Positions 12,001 to 24,000 of a DNA stretch of 46,086 bases are shown one piece after another. The notes beneath the pieces were generated by a model. It had not been told where the DNA came from and made no database searches. It saw only the letters and a program-made list of their open reading frames with translations. Both the position numbers and the translations under genes were made by a program. Every line of letters begins with the position of its first letter. The stretch's first letter is position 1. The DNA is from Liolophura sinensis (lineage: Eukaryota > Mollusca > Polyplacophora > Chitonida > Chitonidae), in assembly GCF_032854445.1 (NCBI RefSeq), contig NW_027017978.1, positions 64,001-110,086 of the forward strand. Reading direction: 5' to 3'.

Positions 12001-15000
12001 TGAGCAGAGTGCTAGATGTAACATGTAGCTGCCTGACTGAGGTAGGATTTCTGTCTGACCAGAAACACATTGTCTATCAGATCACTACCTGCACTACGGT
12101 GTACTTATAGCCTGTTTGGAAAGATCTCTTGGATCTCTACCAAGAAGATTACTTGTCTATCACCTATAATGTGTCTCTACCTTATAATGTTTGTCAAATA
12201 AGTGAGCAAAATCCTTACATACATACTTACATATACAATTGACGATATTGTCATGTGAAAAGTTGTTAAGTATGACATAAAACCCCAAGCATACATACAG
12301 TGAACACAGTTCATGTAAAATCAGTTCATCTTCATTTTAATCTGGTGAAGTATGCACAGTCTTGTAACATTTGCAAGAAGTTTTATCTTGTACTATTTTT
12401 AGGAAGACTCACAAGATGTCACTAAATATTATATATACTGGAGGACAAAATAGTTATCCTTTAAATTTTAAGTTTCAGTTGCTGAAAAGTAAATCTGTAT
12501 TTTGGCCTAATAAGCAGGGTGAACATTTCAGCTGGGTATATTAGGTCTGTGTTTCTGTACCAAGTGACAAGAACCAGATTTGAACTCTTGGCCTCTTTGT
12601 CTGGAGACTACTTGAGCTTAACTGTAGCTCTGTTATTTGTTGGTCAGATGTTGACCCCAGTTCAGTGTTGCAGCCTGACTGCTCTTTCTTCCTTCTCCAC
12701 TCCTTATACATTAGTCTCTTGGCTTCTGTATTATATTCCCCAGTCATCAGTAAATACCTCCTTGTGGCAAGTTGGCAGCTCTTCTGGGTACTACCTCTTA
12801 TCTTGACCCTTAGTTGAGAAGTAAGAGGGTATTTAGAGGGGTACCTAAGTGCCACACTGATTAGAGGCTTGTAGAAGTTGGTCAGTACGTACTTACTCAC
12901 CTTAACAAAGGTGTGTGTTGGACATTGACCTTCATAATTAACTGTTATCATCTCTTTGATTTCTGACCTGTTTTAAAACCACAGAGGTAAAGCTAGAAAG
13001 GGTGCTGCTTCAGTAAATTTAAATGGGAAAAGGAGTCTAAAAGACATACACGTAATAAGCCTGGAACATTGCAGGTATAATAGGGGGGAACAAACAGATA
13101 CAAATCTCTCTTTTCTTCTAAACACCAAAAACCCCGACAATGGAATAAATTGCCTCACAATCTGCATGTCTATATTTGATTATACAAAAACCCCTCAAAC
13201 TATACTCTCTTGAAATTGTGGCATGGTCTATTTTTTTTTTTAAATTTCTGACATTTGTATGGTAACATTTTTTGATTTTTACCCTTTCATATTTTTCAAA
13301 CAGGGATTAATGAACAAAATATAGTAAAGTACAAATAAATACATGTACGTCCTTGAAATACTGGGCATATATACTTAATAATTTTGTACCTTTATTTTAT
13401 ACGGGAATCTCGTATATTTTCATAAACATCTTTCAAAACTATTTACCTTTATTATTCACAGGCAGTAGAGGACAGTGTGAATGTTTTGACAGTATTAACT
13501 TTTTGTATTTCAATAGAACGTTACTAGTTTCTATAATATTTAACTGTTGCAGGTACATGTAAAGGAGGTGGTTGAAGATCAATGACTATAACTAGACCAG
13601 TCAACATGTACACATACATGTGTGCTCTGCTAATTAACTTGTATGGCACACTGTATTTGTGGAAGTAAATGTTACCTTTATACCCATCCTTCAAACTTCA
13701 ATACGAATATGTGCGGGTCATAAGGTGCATGTGTCATTGTAGGTCCTGGGTTGCATGTAGGTGTAGGGTATTCAACAAATACAATGAACAACATACTCTG
13801 TCAGGTATATGTTACCTGTAATAAAGGTCAGATACATGCATTCTGTGAACTGCTACAGTTGTGACGTACATGTTATGATTGACTAATGGTTTATTAGAGT
13901 CTTCCAGCTGTGATAATTAATTACATGTGACATTAATTACATGTGACATGTTTCAGTCTTCTCAACATTCCTTCGTTTGGTTGGATAATTTCTGTTTAAC
14001 CATAATATTATGTGAACATGCATATATGCCTTGTTACATATGGGTTATGTTCTTGTCACAAGGTGCTAGGAGATTGTGGAATGGTTGTGTCTGTTTGTCT
14101 CCATACTGGATGCCAAGACCTACTTGTACAGGCCCAATACCTTCTGTCATCCACATCTAATATTTTTGATCCAGAAAGTGATAGTTTCTCTTCCTAAGTC
14201 ACTGCCATGCTTTGTGTATTTCGATTGGTTCACACCTTCCACATTTTATTTACTGCACAGGTTTGTGGGCGATTTATAGAATGACTGGTCAGGTTAGATT
14301 TAAATGAGATTCAGCGATGTAAATCACCTGAGTACATCAGTCATCACACCTAATTATAGTCAGGTATGCTGAACACACATTCTGTATCACCTGTGGCTCG
14401 CCAGGGCTCGGGGGGGAATTGGTAAAATACATTCAGCTTTAAATCCCTTGCTTTTCTTATGTCCCACAGCTGTTTCATGAACAGTGTACATATATATTTA
14501 CTTTAGTTACTTAAATGTAAATGTAGGTAATTTCTTTACGTGTCTTTGCTTACTTACATGTTGGTGCATATCTAGGCAAATTTACCTAGCTTTGATAAAC
14601 TCATATGTGGATGGATAAGTATATTCTTGATTAATATTTGTTTGCATGTAATCAACAGTAATAATTGGAATATGTTTTACCTGTAAATTCCTGTGATTTC
14701 AGTTATTGAAATTCATATAAGGTTTATTAATGGTGTGGATGTGTACAGGTAAATAGTATATCTGAATTGAATATTTATGTGAGTTAAATTACAGACAGGT
14801 ACTTGTCCCTTTCTTGACATTTAGAAATGGTAGCTTGAAACCATCATTATATGAAATAGGAGACCCACTTGTGCTCAGTGCTGGAGTTGTAGCTGCTTTC
14901 TGTTTTACCAGCAAATTTTTCTTGATTCAGTTTTACATACTGTAGAGGCTGGATGTCATCAAGGAAATGAAGGGGTGTGAAATGGTCATTTAGAGGATAG

Positions 15001-18000
15001 GGCCGAAACATAACTATTCCTCTCAATTATTTTCTGGGATGACCCACATTGTGAAATCAATCCCTCAAGTGACCCTGTTTTTTTCAGGGCCTACATTCTT
15101 CAGATAATCTCATTTGAAGCTGAGTGTAGTTGTGTGAGGCGTATTTACCTAGGATTTGGGGAGTGTTACCTGGCACTCACCCAGCATAGTACCGCTCACC
15201 TCTCACCCTCCTGTTCAGTTTTATTAAGTTTCCAGCTGATTTCCTGTTTATAGGAAATGAGGAAATCTGTTCTTATGTTGCCGAGAATCGTTTTACCTGA
15301 ATATTGGGTGAAATTTGTCTGAGGTAAGTTTCAGGTAATGCTTGTTTTGAGCAGCTGGTCTGCCCTGAGCTCTGACCTCTGGTCACGGCATAGCATAGGA
15401 GTATTCCTTGCCGTCTGAACATTATACATGATGATATAAACACTGCATTTGTCTTACATGCCAGGAGGCCAGTGGCTTGACAAGTATGGGCTCATTCCAA
15501 CTACCTCATAAACAAGTCTTCAAGTTGTTGGGTAAAGAGCATACCACAAGTTTTTGTGAGATAATTCCCTTCCCTTGTGCAGTTTTATTTCCCCGTGTTA
15601 AGTGACAGCATTGAATATGGAACAGGTGTACACATACATGTATCTTATAACACCGATACAAGTCTGAAGGTTACAGTGTGAATGCTAAAGGTCTGTGGTT
15701 GTTCTAGGAACTCTGGGTTTTCTCCACCTTTAAACTGTAAATGAAGTATATAAAAGGGAGCAATTTCTGAGTATGGTGGTAACTATGAAATACATGTAAA
15801 TAAAAGCAATGTGAAAGATGTATGTACATGTGCAATGTGGAAGATATTACATGTACATCTTTGCAGGTTTTTTAGTTAATTACATGGATCACAGTACATG
15901 TGCATTGCATGCTAATGAGAATTTAAGTTCATTCAAAAATTAGTTTGAATAAGTAACTAAGGGTATCCCTCCTCTTGGAAAAAGTGTAAAAACTTGTGAT
16001 AAAAATGATAGTGTCAAAATCTGTAGTTTCTCTGGAGCAGGTGTTGTTAAAATTAAATTTGCAAGATAAAAAGAAGACTTGTAGATAATGAACAGGTATG
16101 TAAGAGAAGAAAAGCTCTTAATTGACCATTTGTGTAACATTTGTGGACATCTAACCCTGTCTGCTGTGAAGAGATTTTACTGAGCTACTTGTGGACGTTA
16201 TGTCACTATTTACCCGCAGGGCTTTAAGCACATGTAGGCTTTTTTTCTGCCAGTTTATTATATTATTCAAGTAAATGGAGAGAATGCTCAATGTTTTTGG
16301 TTTGTTTTGTCTTTTTTTCTGTAGTCTGTCTACATTGTTAGTTTTAAACCTGGGTGTTTTGGTACAGTATGATAGATTTGTCACAACAAGAGCCCTGTAA
16401 TGCTGTCTAGCCTAACTGTAAAACAGGTCTGTCCACTCGAAATGGCTGTCATGTCGAAACAAAAAATGCTGGAAAAAAAATGATGGTGTAGACAGTTTGT
16501 GTATACTGGGCTGTGCCAGTTTGAACCTTAATATTTAGTTTCTGTGGGAATTGGTGTGAGATTTAGTAGCTTTGTGTGTCCAGTGAAGAGAACTGCAGCC
16601 ACCATCATGGAGGTTAGTATTGCTGTTCATCACACTAATCTTGTGTGATAATCTTCTGCTGTCAGGTTAGCTGCAGAGGCTCAGCACCTGGTTGCCCGTG
16701 TGAGAGCTCTTCGGCAATGAAGTCAGATTTATCAATTTGTCAAGGAATTGTCTTAACTTGACAAGTTTGCTCATAGTAATGGATATTACGCTGTGGTAAT
16801 TTCAGAATGGGATATCAAGAAGTCTTACATGTCTCGGATTTATTTTTCTGACTCTGGTTTACATTGTAGGACATCTTTAGTGCATAGTTTTTCATTGGCA
16901 GGATGTAGATTGAGTGAGAGCACTGAAGTTAATGGAGTTTTTAGTTTACTTGACATTTGTGCTGTACATAGCGTAATTTTGTTTGTGTATTTTGTTGAAA
17001 CTGGTCTATAGTGATTTCGTGCATTTAAAAATATTCTTGAATTTTAAGAAAGCTTTGACTATCTGCATACCCAAGTCACTCTGCATAAGTCATCATTGTA
17101 TTCCAAGTACATATACATGATCTGCCTTAGTTTGTACACAGATGTCTTCCTAATCCAGATATTGGGGTCTAAGAAGTTGCTAACCTGTATAATGATGATA
17201 TAGGTTATATACTTGATGACATTTGTTTCCCAGTTTTCTAAAGAAAAATGCATGTATGTACAAAAATTTGCAGAACTTTATCACCATATGCATGATTCAC
17301 TGAGAAAAAATGTGACTTTATTTTGTGATTCATTTATCAGGGCTGGAAGATAATCCGGAGTACCTTAAGATGATATCAGAGGCCAGTGGTACAAAAGCCA
17401 ATGGTTCTACTCTGACAGACTCGCCACTCGTATCCCAGTCACAACCAAGACCAACGCCTCGCTCTGCTATACCCCCTCCTGTACCTGTGAGGGATTCCAG
17501 CAGATCCAAGGTCCACAAGATCAACAAGGAGATTTTCAGAGACAGTTTAGAAAAAGACGATTTTGTGAACAAAGTGTGCAAGTTTGAACTTATTTCTAGG
17601 GGAAAGTCTTCTCCACGATCCCCGACAAACAGTGGTAGCCCCTCCCCTTCTGTAGGGTCTGACCATCATGAGAGGTCGGGAGACTCAAGTGACAGTAGTG
17701 CAATATCAAGTCCAAACGTCACTTACGCAGGGGAAAAACTGTTCACCAAGGACACTGCCACAACCCGAGTGGCTTTTAGTGTTGTACAAGGTGCTCCACC
17801 AGTAACACCCACAGATCGCATTCCAAGTACATGCAGCTCCACGAGTACCACATCGTTGACAAGTGTCAGTAGTCTGGCATCAAGTAGTAGTTCAGACACG
17901 TGTTCTAGTCACTCATCACTGTCATCAGGAAACATCACCATGACGAGCCCTGCCTCCCCCTTATCCACCTCCCCCTTCTATCAGCAGCCTCCTGGAGTGT

Positions 18001-21000
18001 ACAAAGACAACACCAAACATGTCCCGGTGATGGGCAATAGCTTAGTGTTTGTAAACGGAGCTGTGGTGAATGGAGGGAACAGGGGCAGTGGTTCGAGCCT
18101 GGGATCAGACTTTAACAATCCGAGGCACACATTTGAAGGAATTGACTTTGATATAACAGAGCTCACTGCCAGCCAGCAAGATCTTTCCATGAAACATAAG
18201 GAAATTGTAGCTGAGAGGAAGCGTGAACAAGAGCTTGAGAAACAAGAGCGCCAGCGTTTGGAAGAAATTTTAATGATGTGTGCGGAATACGAAAAACAGG
18301 TGGAAAGTGAAAATAAGACAAAGGACCAAGGTAAACAGCCTATACCTGTGGGAAGGCATTTTAATTTGAACTTGGCTCAGAATATGACCACAGACCCAAA
18401 TTTGTCAGGATCTACGGAACGAAAGGATAAATCTGAATTTCGTAACTCCATAACCAAAATTAAAACCAATGGGTCACTAAATCTCCTTGCCTCTCCAAAC
18501 AATCCTCAGAAGGAGGGAACTGTTTTTGGATTTCAGCCCAAACGCTGTGGCTCCAGTTCCTCTAACTCTGAGGATGAACCATTTCTCAGCTCTGAGGAAA
18601 CTGGCACGATTAAGAAAAGACCACCGCCACCATTTGACACTACCAAGACCGACAACAAAAACTCCCACAACTTTTCCCCAGTCTCGTCGCCATCGTTCAG
18701 GGTGGAGGCTGTGTCCAAGGTGTCACCCCCTCCACCATTATCATCTGGCTCTTCAGCTGCCAGCTTTCCAAAGTTTTCATCACCAGCCAATCAGCCCTCA
18801 TCAAAAGACAGCAATAATGTGGTGTCTAGTCCACTAATTTCTCAGGTAACGGCTGCTGATGTCCATGTGGATTATCCAAAGATCAGCCATGTTCCAAAAC
18901 CAAACCCGCCTCCACCAATCATACAAACCGAGTCTCCTGATGATGAAAATATGGTGTTGAATTTTAAAATGGAGGACAGCCCAAAAGGATCCAGTAATGT
19001 GGACAGTTCCTACCAATTGAGCTACGAGTTTGAAAACAAGCGACATTCAGATTCTCAGCCAATTATTGTGCGTGAAATTAAAGAACTGGATTCTGCGTTT
19101 GATGCCATGGTACACGAGCAGGATCAGTTACAGATGATGATAAATGCTTCAGCTAATACTGATAGTACTGAGTCCAAAGCAGAGAATACTTCTGGGCAGG
19201 TTCACTGTGAGAGCTCAGTCACTAATGCAGATAGTGAAACTGAAAGTGCTCGATGTCCACCTGAGATTAAGGTGGAGGTGACAGTTACCTGTAATGGTGA
19301 GGACCAGGTGGACTTCAAAGTGTCACCACCCTTAATGAGTAGCCCTAAAACTGACACCCCTAGATCTTCTACGGAGGAACCAAAGTCTCCTGTGTCATCT
19401 GTGGCATTGGATGTCCGCTCCCCGGTGACGAGTGATAGTGACCAGAGTCTTCACCAGATGAAGGGACCAGAGAGGGCTGCATCGTCCAGCGGGGTGGAAA
19501 CCTCCAGCGAGAATAGCCTCCACAGTATTGCAGTAAGTTTACAACTCTTTTGAACTGTCAGTCACAAAGTCTCTTGTTTTACTGTATTTGACCAATGAAG
19601 TGTGTTTTAATCCCACTTTCGCTGTGCTGTCTGGGGTCAGAAGATTTGTCAGGCACCTGTTTGGTGGATGCCCAGTTTCCTCTGGTTCTAACTTACACTT
19701 AACTTTATATATGACTTCCAATATAAAGTGAAAAATTTTCTAGCTCGGCTTTAAATACCAACCCAATAAATAGCTAATTTTGTGAGTCTACAAATGTGGT
19801 ATCATTAGACAGAGCAAACCCACTCTACATGTAAGTGCAGGTGCACTCTAAATAGCTGCAACTTTCATGACTTTTAGCCTTGATTGTTTTTGGAGCCTGA
19901 TCTCATTAATTTGATTAAATGGCCAGGTTGGAGGTGCGTTGTACACCAGTGTGGTAAAATGTAGGTAATCATTTTCAAATCCTAGCAGTTATACATGCAC
20001 ATATTGTAGTTTTCATGGTCACAAAAATGAGGGGTCTTAGATGTTGTGACCTGATATGTAATGTGTTATTAGGATTAGTTTATGACTAATTAGGATTAGT
20101 TTATGTGTAATTAAGGCATTGCCCTGCTGTCCTGTCCCCAAGTGAAAATTGTTATTTTTACCCATGTGTAATCTAGGCCTATGGCATGAAACACAGGTAC
20201 ACATGCATTGTTAGAATTGAGATGTGAGGTGGGTGAAGTATGTCAAAGCTTACTAACACAAGTGGTTGCCAGCTGGCATTTGTTCTGGGGTAGTGTAACA
20301 CACTGTGAATCATAATCAGTTTCCCACGGACAACATTTGGTATTAATAGTTATTGTATCAAGGCTTAATTTATCACAAGGGGAGTGGTCCCCTTGGCAAG
20401 GGTGCCAGGGCGGTGCAGTCACCCAAGAGCCTCTCACCAATGTGGTAGCTGTGAGATAGTCCAACTCATGCTGGCCTTCTCTCCGGCCGTATGTAGAAAG
20501 ATCTGCCAGCATACTGTGGATGGTCGTTTGTTTTCACCTGGTTCGCTTTCCTCCCACCATAATGCTACCGTTGAGTATGGCGTATAAAACAAATAAACTG
20601 AATTAAACAAATAAATCATTTATCACAGTGTGAAGCCTGTCATGTCTGGGTCGACCTACACACTCTTCAAGAGTTCAAATAGTAAGTTGACTACAAATAG
20701 TAAGTTTTTTTTTGCATATACACTTGCCTGGAGACAACAGATTTGCATAGTTTACACTGTTATCATGGAAAATGCTTTTATTACATAATTGCACAGTGTA
20801 TCCAGTTGCTTATATATATGTCACTATTTGTCTGATAATGAATTATGAATGTGTCTGACAATGTAGGTGTATTGTTGGACATTGTTTCCTTGTTAGACAT
20901 TCACACTGGATGGGCCCCTTTCTCTCCACACGTTCCTGTCTTGTGTCCCTTCCTGACAGATATATCGGACTGATGGACACTGGTTTAGAAAGCTGTGACT

Positions 21001-24000
21001 TCTGCGTTAAGACACGTCCACAGACAGCAGACTGCAGAGGCCTGTCATAAACCTGGAGATAATGCTGTGGTTCTGATAGCCCATTTGTGCAGGTCACAGG
21101 TGTTCTGTTTACCTGGTGCATGTGTGTACACACAGGGAGTGTGGTGCTGCTGGCAGAGTTAGGTGTACTCAGACACTGGATGCTGTAAAAGCCTTGACTA
21201 CTCGCAAGCTCCTCTTGTACCTGTATATGCAGTACCTGTGTGAAATTTCTTAATTGTAGAAGCTCCTAGGAATATTCACGATGCTATTAGAAATTGAAGG
21301 AGTTGAACAATTACTTGTTGTATAGCACTGGTGCTCGGTGTCCTCCCTGTCAGAGTGCTACAGTTAAACCCTACAGTTATTCCACTGAGAGGCTTGCATT
21401 GTGGTTTTACCTTTGACTTGAGAGCTTTCTGGAAGTAGGTGGCTATTTTTGCTGGGAGAGGTTTCAGCGCAGCTTTCTTACCCTAGAACAGATGGAGAGC
21501 TCTCTAAGGGCACACCAGTGAACTATCTGCCTTGTATTGGCAGGTTGTGTCAGATCTCATTATGTGAGGTTATTATTGGATTCTACCTGCACTTTGACTG
21601 GAGAAATCTCACTGTCGATATGACGTTATAAAGTTTGACATTTATAAAGGAGTGTGCTGTACATGTTGTGCTCTCAAGTCCTGTCTGAGGGATACAGTGA
21701 TTTCCACATTGTATAGCTGTCTGCCTGGGAACATTGACTAAACTGTTGTATTTATGTGTGGTGGGAAGAAATTTCCATTGTTTTCCTAGTTTTTGTGAGC
21801 GCACTGTGGTATCAACTTCCTGTGCGTGCAATGTTAGCGTGTTACTCTTTTCTCCTCCTTGGTCCACAGTAGGCTACCTGCTGTGAGGTTGGATGAGAAC
21901 AGCTTCTACAGCTACTGGACCCATGCCAGGGCTTTAAAGGAGAATAATATACTGTGTATGGCCGTGCTTTATGAAGAGCTCACCCACATGGAGTAGGAGT
22001 GTAGAAGTGTTTTGTTGTTATTTACTGTCAGGCACAAGTGATTAACCTGACAATATTTCAGTAAACAGAGCTTTTTGCTTTCTTGGCTGTTTACAAAAGG
22101 CTTTACACTAAAAATCCACTCCCTTTTGATCTGGCCTTGTGGGATGTGGCAGTATAATGTTACATGTACCTGTGGTGTGAAGGTGAAGTTGTGACTGACA
22201 TCTGTGTTGTTTACCTGTGCTGATTGAGTGAGAAGCGTGGCCAGGTGTGGCAGGTGCTGGTCAGTCTGTGCTGATATGGAGAGGCAGTGTAAAGTGGGTC
22301 GCTGGCTCCAGGTTCATGTCAGGGTATGGCAATATTCACATTCACATGTCCACTACAAATAATATATTCTGTGTGTTATTCTGAGGACATGTACCAGATA
22401 GGAATGTGGGGAAAGTCTCCTGTCATACCTGATCTATTTATACCTTTGTACTTCTTCACACCTACACCCAGGTTGACATATGTCATTCTGTCTGTGATTA
22501 AATTTGCCACACAGGTATATCTTATGTTTACACATAGTCCTATTAGAACAGGTTGATTGCAGGTCTATTATGTATGGGCATCCATTTGTTTGTAAGGAAA
22601 AATGAAAAAGTTTTGAATTTCGTATTGCCACAATTAAGAAATTAGGCCTTAAAAGGATATTTCTGGAAAAAAGTTTTTGATGTCATGAACAAGGTGAGAG
22701 TGGATGAGAGTTAAACCCTGAAATGACAACTTGATGTAAATTTATTGTACATATTGTTGTAGGGTGTATGTTATAACTATAGGTTATCTCTTACTATACA
22801 CGTTACAATGTGTCATTGATTTTTGGATATGAATATTCATATTTTCATTTTTATTTTCAGCTTTTGAATTTTTATCTAGATCTGTCTTATACTTCGGTTG
22901 CGCTATATTGATTTTGTTGAATGTTTACAACTAAAGTTACTACAAATGTCAGTATCACGTCGTGGCTATCTTGTGTCGCTGCCAGTAGCACATATCTGAT
23001 GAGATGTACTCTGAGCTGTGTGTATTGTATAGTAGCTAGATCTCAAAGTCTCAATGCTAAATGTTTCACTTCTTAAATCTTTGATGCTGTTTATTTCAGG
23101 ACACTGAACTGAAAGGCCATGCTCACCTGAGCAGGCTGAAGAAGATGAAGGCTGAGCTGTTGTCGCGTATCAATGAGCTGAAGAAACAGATACAGGAGAT
23201 TGAGGCTCAGGAAAACGAGGCCATTAGAGAGGTACGTGTCAGATATGAACAAGGCAACAAAAAATTGTAAAACTAAAATAGTGTTTATTTCTTGATTTTA
23301 TTCATGTCCCAGTTATATGTGTGAGAACAAAAATAAACGTGATAAGAGAAATCGTTGTATCCAAAGTAGACCAGAGATAAACAGGCAGACGCAAAGACTT
23401 TCATTTCATGTATTACTGTCATCATGAATTGGGCTAATTCAAACACGTAGTTCATGCTAAGCTGTGCATATTACCTGTATGAATTATTTGTTAATGGTAA
23501 GGATCATACTGGAAGAACGTAGGATACGGTAGTTATAATGTTAAGTATAACACACAGTTTACCTTAAGTAATTCTTCAATATTTTTTCCATTTTGTGAAG
23601 TGCTGAACTTTGCCAGTGAAATCAATGTATTTGTCTTCCTTCCATAAGATCTCAGTAGAGACACAAAACAAAGACTAAATTACTTTCACTTATTTGAAAA
23701 CATATACACCAGTTTAGCATGAAATTTCAGCGTGGAGGATTTGTAGGCATAACTCTGTAGCAATAACACAGCGTATAAACTCTAGGGGAATGCCAGCAGG
23801 AGGTGATGTCCATGGGCATGCATTAAGTGAGACAGTTGTCACCCTATCTGTCTCTATTTTGGTGAAATCATGAACACAATGCGCAAGATTAATTCCTGGG
23901 CTCTCAGGTCAGCCCTCCTTCCGGTGAAGGTCATGGTTCACTTAGCTTACCGTGTGATTAGGCATAGAGAGTGCAAGGGTGGCAGGTGTTTGGGGGTAGG

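Larger units (their letters stand above)
10902..17340 (+). other. Intron B-C (6.4 kb), no exon seen
   Basis: The donor is GTGAGT at 10,902 and the acceptor is CATTTATCAG, ending at 17,340. Contents: an 18-bp direct repeat (11,633-11,667), a likely SINE remnant with a CATACATACAG tail (12.18-12.30 kb), a possible tRNA-like box on the minus strand near 12.58 kb, a 16-bp direct repeat (13,917-13,950) and several TACATGTA-like palindromes at 15.6-15.9 kb. The 136-codon minus frame at 12,541-12,951 shows no domain, and a plus frame overlaps it. Confidence 0.65.
19533..23099 (+). other. Intron C-D (3.6 kb) with a SINE
   Basis: The donor is GTAAGT and the acceptor is GTTTATTTCAG. The intron holds a 21-bp direct repeat at about 20,070-20,106 (TTAGGATTAGTTTATG twice) and the SINE at 20,378-20,617. 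The remainder is unique-looking AT-rich DNA. No additional exon with LL5 similarity was found. Confidence 0.7.

Noticed and set aside
12541-12951. 136-codon minus-strand frame, possible transposon protein
   Set aside because: No transposase, reverse transcriptase or other motif is visible, and a plus-strand frame overlaps it. Chance length is plausible in this much sequence.
17325-17340. ATG at 17,325 as a start codon for the large exon
   Set aside because: It lies in the pyrimidine/AG region before the exon. The split codon with exon B and the family alignment show that translation enters by splicing at 17,341.
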